This document shows, in pieces, positions 25,539-33,766 of a stretch of DNA of 64,000 nucleotides. Location: assembly GCF_010015475.1 (NCBI RefSeq), contig NZ_SSNI01000025.1:24879-88878 (forward strand), read 5' to 3'. The stretch's first letter is position 1. Every line of letters starts with the position of its first letter. The position numbers were made by a program, and so were the translations under genes. The notes beneath the pieces are model-generated. The model did not search any database and had not been told where the DNA came from. It saw only the letters and a program-made list of their open reading frames with translations. Source of the stretch: Pontibacter pamirensis. Lineage in GTDB: Bacteria; Bacteroidota; Bacteroidia; Cytophagales; Hymenobacteraceae.

Positions 25539-25991
25539 ATGATGAACAACAAGAACTTGCTGGTTAACGTCATTAACCAATCCAAACACTCACTTCCCTC
25601 CTACCAAACGCAGCATTCGGCAGGCATGGACCTGCGGGCAAACCTCGAAGCGCCGGTTACGTTGAAGCCACTGCAGCGCGCACTTATCCCGACGGGTTTG
25701 TTTATTGAGTTGCCGGAGGGGCACGAGGCGCAGATTCGCCCGCGCAGCGGCCTGGCTTTCAAACACGGTATTTCTATCGTTAATAGTCCGGGTACTATTG
25801 ATGCCGATTACCGGGGCGAGGTAAAGGTACTGCTGGTAAACCTGTCTGATCAGGAGTTTGTGGTAGAGGATGGTGAGCGCATTGCGCAGATGGTAGTAGC
25901 CCGGTATGAACGCATAGCATGGCGTGAGGCGGAAGCACTGACTGACACAGAACGCGGTGCAGGCGGCTACGGCAGCACCGGAACCAAATAA
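25539..25991 (+). CDS. dut: dUTP diphosphatase
   Basis: The 150-residue trimeric dUTPase has its five motifs: AGMDLRAN (1), RPRSGLAFKHGI (2), GTIDADYRGEVKVLLVN (3), GERIAQMVVARY (4) and ERGAGGYGSTG (5), the last closing over the active site. It converts dUTP to dUMP, which keeps uracil out of DNA and feeds thymidylate synthesis. The frame is open back to 25392 inside the flippase gene, but MMNNKNLLVNVI is the family-like start, so the ATG at 25539 was used. Confidence 0.96.
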   Translation: MMNNKNLLVNVINQSKHSLPSYQTQHSAGMDLRANLEAPVTLKPLQRALIPTGLFIELPEGHEAQIRPRSGLAFKHGISIVNSPGTIDADYRGEVKVLLVNLSDQEFVVEDGERIAQMVVARYERIAWREAEALTDTERGAGGYGSTGTK

Positions 25992-26133
25992 TTTTTGTAA
26001 CCTCCGCGCTTTTTTTCGTTATTAATAAAAAGTGTTCACTACTATTATAACAGTAAATCACCCCAATTATTAAAATAAATGTAAAATTGCTGCAGCAGCA
26101 GATGCTCCTGTAGCTTAAACCAATCAAAAAACT

Positions 26134-27141
26134 ATGAGGATAATCATACCGATGGCGGGAATGGGCAAGCGCATGCGCCCTCACACCTTAACTGTTCCAA
26201 AACCACTTATTCCAATTGCAGGCAAGCCTATAGTGCAGCGCCTTGTAGAGGACATTGCAAAAGTATGCGAGGAGCCAATTGAAGAGGTTGCTTTCATTAT
26301 TGGCCACTTTGGTGACCAGGTAGAGCAGGACCTGAAAAAAATCGCTGCCGCCGTTGGTGCCAAAGGCAGCATCTATTACCAGGAGGAAGCTTTGGGTACA
26401 GCCCATGCCATCCTGTGTGCACAAGCTTCTCTGGAAGGCAAAGTAGTGGTAGCCTTTGCAGATACGCTTTTTAAAGCCGATTTCCAGCTCGACACAAACG
26501 CCGATGGTACCATCTGGGTACAGCGTGTGGAAGACCCGCGTCCTTTTGGCGTGATAAAGCTGAACGAGCAGAACGAGATCACTGATTTTGTGGAGAAGCC
26601 AGAGCACTTCGTTTCCGATTTGGCCATCATCGGCATCTACTATTTCCGCGACGGAGAGTACCTGCGCAGCGAGCTGCAGTACCTGCTGGATAATAACATC
26701 AAAGACAAAGGTGAGTTCCAGTTAACCAACGCATTAGAGAATATGAAGAACAAAGGAACCACCTTTATTCCAGCTGTTATCTCTGAATGGCTCGATTGCG
26801 GAAATAAAAACGCAACTGTGTATACTAATCAACGCTATTTAGAGTATATAAAGGACGAGGAAGGCCTGGTGGCCTCATCGGCGAAGCTGGAGAACGCAGT
26901 AATTATCCCTCCTGTATACATTGGTGAAAACGTTAGCATTACCAATTCGGTAATTGGCCCGCACGTTTCAATCGGAAATAACACAAGCGTATACAACTCG
27001 GTGGTGAGCAACTCTATTATTCAGCAAGACACCGCCCTAAAAAATGGCAATGTTGCAAACTCTATGTTAGGCAACTTTGTTGTGTATGAAGGGCGCCCGA
27101 CTGACCTCAGCCTCGGCGACTTTAATACGCTTACAGAGTAG
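26134..27141 (+). CDS. Sugar-phosphate nucleotidyltransferase, RmlA/GlmU-like
   Basis: The 335-residue protein opens with the pyrophosphorylase signature GMGKRMRPHTLTVPKPLIP and GKPIVQRLVEDIAKV. Later it has FADTLFKADF (Asp of the metal site), PFGVIKLNEQNEITDFVEKP and EWLDCGNK. The C-terminal 70 residues carry hexapeptide-like repeats (YIGENVSITNSVIGPHVSIG) that fold as a left-handed beta helix. It should make an NDP-sugar for the envelope; dTDP-glucose or UDP-sugar cannot be told apart. It begins a likely operon with the TPR and DUF4292 genes, seven bases upstream of the TPR gene. Confidence 0.9.
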   Translation: MRIIIPMAGMGKRMRPHTLTVPKPLIPIAGKPIVQRLVEDIAKVCEEPIEEVAFIIGHFGDQVEQDLKKIAAAVGAKGSIYYQEEALGTAHAILCAQASLEGKVVVAFADTLFKADFQLDTNADGTIWVQRVEDPRPFGVIKLNEQNEITDFVEKPEHFVSDLAIIGIYYFRDGEYLRSELQYLLDNNIKDKGEFQLTNALENMKNKGTTFIPAVISEWLDCGNKNATVYTNQRYLEYIKDEEGLVASSAKLENAVIIPPVYIGENVSITNSVIGPHVSIGNNTSVYNSVVSNSIIQQDTALKNGNVANSMLGNFVVYEGRPTDLSLGDFNTLTE

Positions 27142-27147
27142 ATATTT

Positions 27148-28905
27148 ATGAAAACATTCAGAAACGTAATACTTGCCACGTGCTGCCTGGCCTTCGTTGC
27201 ATCAGGTGAAAGCAACGCTCAGTCTTCGAAAAAGAGAGCCCGTTCTGCAACCGACACGGCCACTGCCCCGCAAAAGCAGGAGCCATCAGCGCGCGACAGG
27301 CAAATAAGCGAGGCACTGTTTCTGGATGGAATGAAATATTATATGCTGGAGGACTATCAACAAGCCCTCCAGCTTTTTCAAAAAGCCTACACCGTTACCC
27401 CCGACAACGCCGCTTTAAATTATAAGATAGGCGAAACATACCTGCACCTTAAAGACTCAGAGTCGGCAATGCCTTTTGCAAAGGCAGCAGTAGTCCTTGA
27501 AAAGCAGAACGCCTACTACTACCTCCTGGTAGCGCAGCTGCACACAGAAAAAAAGCAGTATACCGAAGCTGCCCAGGCTTTCAACGACCTGCTGCGCAAT
27601 GTGCCCAACTCAGAAGAGTACCTTTTTAACCTGGCCGATCTCTATTTGTCGCAGTCCCGTTTTGAGGATGCTCTGAAAACGTATGAGCGCATTGAAGATG
27701 AATTTGGTGAGATGGAGCAGCTCCTCGTAAACCGCCAGCAGATATACCTGCGCCAGAAGAATATGCCAAAGGCGATTCTGGAAGGTGAGAAACTATTAGC
27801 AACCAACCCAACGGAAGTACGTTACTTTTTGGCCCAAGCTGAGCTTCTGAACGCTTCCAAGAAGCCGGACGATGCTATCCAGGTGCTGGACAAGGCGCTG
27901 CGCATAGAGCCGAATAACCCCTTTGCCCATCTTATGCTCTCGGACCTGAATCGCCAGAAAGGCAATAAAGCGGAAGCTGAGAAGCAGGTAAAAGAGGCAT
28001 TTAGCAGCGCGGAATTAGACATCGATACCAAAGTGCGCATCTTGGTTGACTTCATACGCCAGCTACCTAACCCTGAAGTGAAAGATGTAGCGCTGGAGCT
28101 TGTTGACCTGACCATCGAAAAACACCCTGACGAAGCCAAAGCTTATGCTGTAGCAGGCGATTTGCAAACAATTGTAGGCAAGAAAGAGGACGCGCGCAAT
28201 AACTACCTTCAGGCTGTAAAGCTGGATGATTCTCATTTCAAGATCTGGCAGCAGATTGTGCTGCTGGACGCAGAGCTCTCAGAGGCGAGTGCCATGGTGA
28301 AACACTCTGAGCAGGCGTTAGAGCTTTTTCCAAACCAGGCAGTATTCTGGTTCTATAACGGAACCGGCCACCTGATTGCGAAAAACTATGACAGGGCTGT
28401 AAAATCGCTGGAGCACGGCAAGCGCCTTTCAGCTGGCGAACCGGAGTTGCTGGTACAGTTTAATATGCAACTGGGCGATGGCTACAATTCGCTGAAAGAG
28501 TATGAAAAAGCGGACAAGGCATACGAAGCAGTACTGGCGCAGGACAAAGACAATGAGCACGTACTAAACAACTACAGCTATTTCCTGTCGCTGCGCAACC
28601 AGAACATGCAGAAAGCCATGGAAATGGCAGAGCGCCTTGTAAAGCAGCATCCTACTAACCCTACTTACCTGGATACCTATGCCTGGGTGCTGTACAAAAG
28701 CGGCAAGTATACGGAAGCACGTAAATACCTGGAGCAGGCGGTAGCCATTTCAGACGATGCCACCATTGTAGAGCATTACGGTGATGTGTTGTTCAAGCTG
28801 GGAAAAAAAGAAGAAGCTGTCAGCCAATGGCAGAAAGCCAAGCTAAAAGGCGAAGCCTCAGCCTTTATTGATAAAAAAATAAAAGACAGAAAGCTGTATG
28901 AGTAA
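27148..28905 (+). CDS. Secreted tetratricopeptide-repeat protein
   Basis: The 585-residue protein has a signal peptide (MKTFRNVILATCCLAFVASG, then ESNAQ) and is otherwise made of about 14-16 TPR units, for example YYMLEDYQQALQLFQKAYTV and TYAWVLYKSGKYTEARKYLE near the end. TPR arrays bind partner proteins. It sits between a nucleotidyltransferase and a DUF4292 lipoprotein, and its stop overlaps the lipoprotein start by eight bases. This TPR-DUF4292-EnvC arrangement is one I associate with Bacteroidota and suggests a shared envelope role. Confidence 0.88.
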   Translation: MKTFRNVILATCCLAFVASGESNAQSSKKRARSATDTATAPQKQEPSARDRQISEALFLDGMKYYMLEDYQQALQLFQKAYTVTPDNAALNYKIGETYLHLKDSESAMPFAKAAVVLEKQNAYYYLLVAQLHTEKKQYTEAAQAFNDLLRNVPNSEEYLFNLADLYLSQSRFEDALKTYERIEDEFGEMEQLLVNRQQIYLRQKNMPKAILEGEKLLATNPTEVRYFLAQAELLNASKKPDDAIQVLDKALRIEPNNPFAHLMLSDLNRQKGNKAEAEKQVKEAFSSAELDIDTKVRILVDFIRQLPNPEVKDVALELVDLTIEKHPDEAKAYAVAGDLQTIVGKKEDARNNYLQAVKLDDSHFKIWQQIVLLDAELSEASAMVKHSEQALELFPNQAVFWFYNGTGHLIAKNYDRAVKSLEHGKRLSAGEPELLVQFNMQLGDGYNSLKEYEKADKAYEAVLAQDKDNEHVLNNYSYFLSLRNQNMQKAMEMAERLVKQHPTNPTYLDTYAWVLYKSGKYTEARKYLEQAVAISDDATIVEHYGDVLFKLGKKEEAVSQWQKAKLKGEASAFIDKKIKDRKLYE

Positions 28906-29650
28906 ACACATTTTGCTCTGCCTGGCAGTAGTTTTCCTGCTGGCAGGCTGCAAAAGAGAAACAGCGCCCACCACTGCCTCTGCCACTACAGAAACCATAG
29001 GCACAGTATCCGTTAACAATTTTGATTTTGATTACTTCAGCTCTAAAGGCCAGCTTTCGCTGAACAGCAAAAAAGAGAACCTATCATCAGGCGTTTCCAT
29101 CCGGATGAAGAAGGACAGCGTGATATGGGTATCAGTGCAGCCGGGACTTGGCATTGAGGCAGCCCGCATGATGCTGACACAGGACTCCGTATACCTGATG
29201 AACCGCCTGCAAAAGGAGTATGTGGCCACCGACTATTCCTTTCTTCGCAACAGGTTTCAGGTGGATGTAAACTTTGAGATACTGCAGGCCATCCTGCTGG
29301 GCAATTACGAGCAGCAGGGTACAGAGAAAGCCATGGATGAGGGCGAACTGCAGCATGTGCAGCAGATGCGTGAGAACTTGCTGTTCGACTACTTTATTGG
29401 CCGCCTGAACAGTAAACTGCAACAGCTGAATGTACAGGACCAAAACACAGGCAACACCATCACTGTGCTGTATAGCAGCTTTGAGGATATAGGGCAGGAG
29501 CCCTTTGCACACGCACTGGCAGCGCAGGTACTTCAGAAAGGTGAGGTGTCTGACTTTAAAATCAACTACAGTCGTGTAGCGGTCTCTGACGAGGCGCTCT
29601 CTTTCCCGTTCAGTGTACCGTCTGATTATAAGCGCCCGCCTGTCAATTAA
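28898..29650 (+). CDS. DUF4292 outer-membrane lipoprotein
   Basis: The 250-residue lipoprotein has a short signal ending LLAGCKRE (Cys18). The body begins FDFDYFSSKGQLSLNSKKEN and continues SIRMKKDSVIWVSVQPGLGI and RMMLTQDSVYLMNRLQKEYV, the conserved beginning of DUF4292. This domain has a LolA/LolB-like half-barrel character, so binding of lipids or lipoproteins is plausible, but function is unproven. Translation is probably coupled to the TPR gene before it. Confidence 0.85.
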   Translation: MSKHILLCLAVVFLLAGCKRETAPTTASATTETIGTVSVNNFDFDYFSSKGQLSLNSKKENLSSGVSIRMKKDSVIWVSVQPGLGIEAARMMLTQDSVYLMNRLQKEYVATDYSFLRNRFQVDVNFEILQAILLGNYEQQGTEKAMDEGELQHVQQMRENLLFDYFIGRLNSKLQQLNVQDQNTGNTITVLYSSFEDIGQEPFAHALAAQVLQKGEVSDFKINYSRVAVSDEALSFPFSVPSDYKRPPVN

Positions 29651-29678
29651 ATATCTGAGGCTGTTGGTTCTTCACTTA

Positions 29679-29686
29679 TAGTTTTG
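29679..29686 (+). promoter_or_regulatory. -7 element TAGTTTTG before the EnvC-like gene
   Basis: An exact TAnnTTTG match in the 75-base gap between DUF4292 and the EnvC-like gene, 40 bases before the start codon. It may give the latter its own transcript. No well-placed -33 element is seen. Confidence 0.4.
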
Positions 29687-29725
29687 CCATATTTGTAAAC
29701 TCAGAGTAGAAGAACCACCCTTGTG

Positions 29726-30964
29726 ATGAACGCCCTTTACAGACTCACTTTTTTCCTGCTATTGCTTTCCCTGCCCCTGGCTACCCAGGCCCAGAAAAAG
29801 AAAAGCAAGGCCCAGTTGGAAAAAGAGAAGAAAGAAAATCTTAGCCGTATAAAAGAAGCAAACCGCATTCTGCAGCAGACCAAGAAGCAGAAGGAGGCTT
29901 CTATTGGTCAGCTAAATGCCATCAAAGAAAAAATAACGGTTCAGAAAGGTGTTATCAGCAACATCTCCCGCGAAATACACTTTATTGAGTCTGATGTACA
30001 GGAGACGGAGGGCATTGTAGGGGCACTCCAGAACGACCTCGACAGGTTAAAAGCGGAATATGCCACCATGGTGTACGCTGCCTCCAAAACAGCAAACAGC
30101 TATAACAAGCTCATGTTCCTGTTTGCCTCCGATAACTTTAATCAATTGGTGCGGCGCATGCGCTACCTTCAGCAGTACTCAGAAGCCCGCAAAAAACAAG
30201 TAGAGCAGATAAGCAAGGTGCAGACTGTTCTCTCCGGTCAGTTAGCGATACTGGAGTCGAAGAAGCAGCAAAAGCAAAACCTGCTGAATAAGCAACTGTC
30301 AGAAAACAAGAACCTGCTAACCTTGCGCCAGCAGCAGGACAGTGTTATCACCAACCTCAGCAAACAGGAATCAAACCTGAAACAGGAAGTGGCGAGCCGC
30401 CAGGAATCTGTCAAGAAACTAGATAAACTGATTGCCGACATTGTACGCGAGGAAATTGCCCGCGCCGCGCGAGCCGCCCGTGCGGCAGGTAAAGCATCCA
30501 GCGCCGGTGCCGGCAAGGTTACCCTCACACCGGAACTGGCTCTTATCTCCTCTTCTTTTGCAGGTAACAAGGGCCGCCTGGCCTGGCCTGTGGAGCGGGG
30601 CTTTGTTTCCCAGAAATTCGGCCGCCACAACCATCCGGTACTAAAAGGAGTTGTGGTAGAAAACCACGGTGTTGATATACAGACCACTCAGGGAGCCAGC
30701 GCACGCGCTATTTTTGAAGGTACGGTGCTCACTGTAGCTTCCGTGCCGGGTATGAACAACATTGTGATGGTGCAGCATGGTGACTACTTTACCGTGTATG
30801 CGAAGCTGAAAACGGTTACCGTGAAGCCTGGCCAGACAGTTAAGCTAAAAGATGTAATTGGCACGGTCTACACCGATAGCGACGGCACCACTGCGCTTCA
30901 GTTTCAGGTCTGGAAGAACCAGCAGAACCTGAACCCGGAGACCTGGATTGCCCGCTTGCAGTAA
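29726..30964 (+). CDS. EnvC-like murein hydrolase activator, degenerate LytM domain
   Basis: The protein has a signal peptide (MNALYRLTFFLLLLSLPLAT, then QAQ), a long coiled coil (about residues 30-250) and a C-terminal LytM/M23 domain (RLAWPVERGFVSQKFGRHNH onward). In active M23 enzymes zinc is held by HxxxD and HxH. Here the first motif reads ENHGVDI, with Asn where the first His should be, and the last reads ALQFQVW with neither His; the catalytic His of YAHL is Lys (VYAKLKTV). The domain should therefore not cut peptidoglycan but activate amidases at the division site, as E. coli EnvC does. The ATG at 29726 follows a GTG at 29723. Confidence 0.9.
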   Translation: MNALYRLTFFLLLLSLPLATQAQKKKSKAQLEKEKKENLSRIKEANRILQQTKKQKEASIGQLNAIKEKITVQKGVISNISREIHFIESDVQETEGIVGALQNDLDRLKAEYATMVYAASKTANSYNKLMFLFASDNFNQLVRRMRYLQQYSEARKKQVEQISKVQTVLSGQLAILESKKQQKQNLLNKQLSENKNLLTLRQQQDSVITNLSKQESNLKQEVASRQESVKKLDKLIADIVREEIARAARAARAAGKASSAGAGKVTLTPELALISSSFAGNKGRLAWPVERGFVSQKFGRHNHPVLKGVVVENHGVDIQTTQGASARAIFEGTVLTVASVPGMNNIVMVQHGDYFTVYAKLKTVTVKPGQTVKLKDVIGTVYTDSDGTTALQFQVWKNQQNLNPETWIARLQ

Positions 30965-30996
30965 AAGAGCACAACCGGTGGTCCCGGTTCAACAGG

Positions 30997-31054
30997 AAAG
31001 CCGGTGCCTCAGGATGTGTGTAGCTTACGAAACACATCCTGAGGCACCGGCTTT
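30997..31054 (+). terminator. Strong terminator after the EnvC-like gene
   Basis: A 23-bp perfect stem (30997-31019 with 31032-31054, loop of 12), rich in GC, begins 33 bases past the stop. Confidence 0.85.
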
Positions 31055-31172
31055 ATCGTGATAACACGTTAGAGCCTTACCTCTCAGTGATTTATGACTT
31101 TGCCTGCTTCAGTAGCCTTGGATACCTCTATGAAGAGCATGAAAGATGCGCCACATCAGCAGGGCCATAAAT
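31055..31172. other. Intergenic sequence without features
   Basis: It lies between two terminators of opposite direction. I see no promoter, hairpin or reading frame worth naming. Confidence 0.35.
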
Positions 31173-31198
31173 AAAAAAACACCCCACAGTGTAGGGTG
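31173..31198 (-). terminator. Minus-strand terminator of the 17-codon unit
   Basis: CACCC (31180-31184) pairs with GGGTG (31194-31198) around a nine-base loop, and on the minus strand a seven-base T run follows (31179-31173). It is 10 bases past the stop of the 17-codon frame. Confidence 0.7.
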
Positions 31199-31208
31199 CC
31201 TTTCCAAG

Positions 31209-31262
31209 CTATGAAAACAAACTTAATACTTTATATGAAAGCAAGCTTCTGAACGCCTGCAT
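31209..31262 (-). CDS. Putative 17-residue microprotein or short RNA
   Basis: The ATG at 31262 (minus strand) opens MQAFRSLLSYKVLSLFS, ending in TAG. The unit is complete: a promoter with both elements 12 bases upstream (31275-31305) and an intrinsic terminator 10 bases downstream. The predicted transcript is only about 95 bases. The peptide is amphipathic with two basic residues and could sit at the membrane. Alternatively, the transcript is a small RNA and the frame a coincidence. I do not recognise a family. Confidence 0.4.
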   Translation of the reverse strand: MQAFRSLLSYKVLSLFS

Positions 31263-31274
31263 CAAAATCAAAAT

Positions 31275-31305
31275 CAAATTTACAACGATATGGTTACAAA
31301 TGCAA
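31275..31305 (-). promoter_or_regulatory. Complete promoter on the minus strand, not before any long gene
   Basis: Read on the minus strand, TTG (31305-31303), 20 bases, then TAAATTTG (31282-31275). This is the same pattern and spacing as the rimP promoter. It points toward 31262 and the terminator at 31198-31173. Confidence 0.7.
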
Positions 31306-31826
31306 CTGTAATGCATTAACCAGAAGTATCTTTAAATTTATTTATATATATACTTATATTTAATTGAAAAGTTTTGCTAATCCTCTCTTTTATTTTAAAA
31401 ACAAATGAAAACATTGGTAAGTTGCTTCTGAAGCGGATATTTTAGTGCCTCTTTACCCTAATACGTCCGCCCAAAAGCGACACAGGGACGCTTTATCTCT
31501 TAATTGTGTGTTGCCAAATCCAATAGTCTGCCCAAACTGTTGGTATTTAAGCGAATTATATTTTACCTTACCTGTGTCATTCGTCTGCTGTTGTATATAG
31601 GAAGTTGTTCCTATCGTCTTACTGCTTCAGAATCATCAAGAGCAGCAAGCCCTGGGGAGCAGTACAGACAAGCATGCTATTCCTGAGGCGGCAGGAACTG
31701 GCAGCCAGCCATAACTTTATTAATCATAGGTTGCTGAATAACAGGCAATAACCATATTATTTACAGCGTTTAAGAGCAGTATTAAACTTATCTAAGCTGT
31801 TATGGGTTTAATTAAAATATTAGATC
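31306..31826. other. AT-rich intergenic region before tatA
   Basis: About 520 bases, very AT-rich at 31330-31420, with no frame that looks like a gene (the 60-codon frame at 31504-31686 lacks protein-like composition). It contains the upstream regions of the minus-strand microtranscript and of tatA. No tRNA or strong hairpin seen. Confidence 0.4.
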
Positions 31827-31834
31827 TAATTTTG
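31827..31834 (+). promoter_or_regulatory. -7 element TAATTTTG before tatA
   Basis: An exact TAnnTTTG match 26 bases before the tatA ATG. The -33 position holds only the weak GGTTTA. Confidence 0.55.
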
Positions 31835-31859
31835 TAGCAATCATTTAAACATTTAAAAG

Positions 31860-32078
31860 ATGGAAATTACCAACACACTTTTGTTTATTGGAGGTCTCGG
31901 AGGCACAGAAATTTTCTTAATCCTCTTCGTTATCCTGCTTCTTTTCGGTGCTAAGCGTATTCCTGAACTAGCCAGAGGTATGGGCCGCGGCATCCGTGAG
32001 TTCAAAGACGCTACAAAGGAGATCAAGAACGACATTGAGAGCTCAGTAAAAGACGACAGCCACACTACTACTAAGTAA
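31860..32078 (+). CDS. tatA: Twin-arginine translocase subunit TatA/E (copy 1)
   Basis: A 72-residue TatA-type protein: one N-terminal membrane helix (TEIFLILFVILLLFGAKRIP), then the conserved FGAKRIPELARGMGRGIREF hinge and amphipathic helix, and an acidic/polar tail. TatA oligomers form the pore that moves folded proteins across the inner membrane with TatC. No tatC is in the window. A second TatA-like gene follows 26 bases later. Confidence 0.93.
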   Translation: MEITNTLLFIGGLGGTEIFLILFVILLLFGAKRIPELARGMGRGIREFKDATKEIKNDIESSVKDDSHTTTK

Positions 32079-32104
32079 TCCACCTATAAGCTTTCATTAG
32101 CTGT

Positions 32105-32323
32105 ATGTACTTTAGTACTGTATTCCTTTTCCTGGGGGACCTTGGAGGAGGAGAAATGCTTGTCGTCATGATGGCAGTGCTTTTACTGTTTGGCGCTGAT
32201 AAAATTCCAAATATAGCACGTTCTGTTGGGCGCGGCATGCGGGAGTTTAAAGATGCGACAAACGAAATCAAAAACGAACTTGAACAATCCATCAAAGACG
32301 AACCTAAGTCAAAAATAGATTGA
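32105..32323 (+). CDS. Twin-arginine translocase subunit TatA/E (copy 2)
   Basis: This 72-residue protein aligns end to end with the preceding TatA: helix GEMLVVMMAVLLLFGADKIP, then NIARSVGRGMREFKDATNEI. The two differ most in the membrane helix, and here the FGAKRIP motif reads FGADKIP. They are probably a tandem duplication, one perhaps acting as a TatB-like or TatE-like partner. Its stop TGA overlaps the proposed TTG start of gatA. Confidence 0.9.
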   Translation: MYFSTVFLFLGDLGGGEMLVVMMAVLLLFGADKIPNIARSVGRGMREFKDATNEIKNELEQSIKDEPKSKID

Positions 32324-33756
32324 GACAGTATAACTCGCTACACGACATCCGCACGGATATCGCCAATGGGCAGATTACGTGCCGGAACCTGGTAGAACAC
32401 TATCTACAGAACATCAAAGAGAAAGCTGAACTGAATGCCTTTCTGGAGGTATTTGAGCAGGAAGCAATCACGCAGGCAGACATCGTAGATCACAAAATTG
32501 CCAATGGCACAGCCGGAAAACTGGCTGGAATGATCATCGGCATTAAAGATGTTCTTGCCTACAAGGGGCACAGTCTGCAAGCTTCCAGCAAAATCCTGGA
32601 CGGCTTCAAGTCACTTTACACCGCTTCGGCTGTAGAACGCCTCCTTCAGGAAGATGCCATCATCATTGGCCGCCAGAACTGCGATGAGTTTGCCATGGGT
32701 GCCTCTAATGAGTCATCCGCCTTTGGCAATGTGCTCAACGCCGACGACACCTCCCGTGTACCAGGCGGTTCTTCAGGTGGTTCGGCTGTGGCAGTACAGG
32801 CTGACCTGTGCCTTGTCTCTATTGGTTCAGATACCGGTGGTTCTGTGCGCCAGCCTGCTGCTTTCTGCGGTGTTGTCGGTTTTAAACCTACCTATTCCCG
32901 TATTTCACGCTATGGCCTTATCGCCTACGCCTCTTCTTTCGACCAGATTGGGTTTATAACGAAGAGTGTATCCGATGCAGCATTGTTGCTGGAGGTAGTA
33001 GCAGGCAAAGACGGTATGGATAGTACCGCCAGCGAGCGCGAGGTGCCTGCTTACAGCGAGTTACTTTCTACAGACAAAAAATATAAAATCGGCTACATCC
33101 GCGACTGCTTCGAAAACGAAGGCCTGGATGCGGAAGTGAAAGAGGCTATACTGGGTGTAAAAGAAATGCTCAAGGACGATGGCCACCAGGTAGAGGCGGT
33201 AGAGTTCCCTTACCTCGACTACATTGTGCCTACGTACTACATCCTCACCACTGCCGAAGCCAGCTCTAACCTGGGACGCTACGACGGTGTGAAGTATGGC
33301 TTCCGTTCTGGAAACGTGACGGACCTGACCTCACTGTATAAGAAAACCCGGGCCGAAGGCTTTGGGCATGAAGTGCAGCGCCGCATCATGCTGGGTACTT
33401 TTGTACTAAGTGCCGACTATTATGATGCCTACTACACCAAGGCGCAGAAAGTGAGACGACTAATTAAAGAGAAGACGGACGAGTTGCTTCAGGAATATGA
33501 TTTTCTTATCTTGCCTACAGCTCCTACAACTGCCTTTAAAATTGGGGAGAATATAGAAAATCCGTTGGCCATGTACCTGGCCGATATCTTTACAGTTCAG
33601 GCCTCACTCGCAGGCGTACCAGCTATTTCTATTCCGGCTGGCCGCGATGCTAACGGCCTGTCCATAGGGTTACAGTTAATGACCCGCTCATTCGAAGAGC
33701 CGCAGCTGCTGGCTTTCTCGAATTATATCATGGACAAGATAACCGTTGAAGCATAG
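32320..33756 (+). CDS. gatA: Glu-tRNA(Gln) amidotransferase subunit A
   Basis: The 478-residue amidase-signature protein has the catalytic triad Lys76 (IGIKDVLAYKG), Ser151 (PGGSSGGSA) and Ser175 (SDTGGSVRQPA), with the spacing of known GatA enzymes. With GatB and GatC it turns Glu-tRNA(Gln) into Gln-tRNA(Gln). The frame starts at TTG (32320), overlapping the stop of the second tatA gene by four bases; there is no ATG before the conserved N-terminal region, so translational coupling is likely. gatB and gatC are not in the window. Confidence 0.95.
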   Translation: MRQYNSLHDIRTDIANGQITCRNLVEHYLQNIKEKAELNAFLEVFEQEAITQADIVDHKIANGTAGKLAGMIIGIKDVLAYKGHSLQASSKILDGFKSLYTASAVERLLQEDAIIIGRQNCDEFAMGASNESSAFGNVLNADDTSRVPGGSSGGSAVAVQADLCLVSIGSDTGGSVRQPAAFCGVVGFKPTYSRISRYGLIAYASSFDQIGFITKSVSDAALLLEVVAGKDGMDSTASEREVPAYSELLSTDKKYKIGYIRDCFENEGLDAEVKEAILGVKEMLKDDGHQVEAVEFPYLDYIVPTYYILTTAEASSNLGRYDGVKYGFRSGNVTDLTSLYKKTRAEGFGHEVQRRIMLGTFVLSADYYDAYYTKAQKVRRLIKEKTDELLQEYDFLILPTAPTTAFKIGENIENPLAMYLADIFTVQASLAGVPAISIPAGRDANGLSIGLQLMTRSFEEPQLLAFSNYIMDKITVEA

Positions 33757-33766
33757 ATAAAATGCC

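Noticed and set aside
31430..31500. Possible tRNA-like segment with GCGGAT and TCCGCC ends
   Set aside because: No T-arm consensus TTCGA and no acceptable cloverleaf could be drawn.
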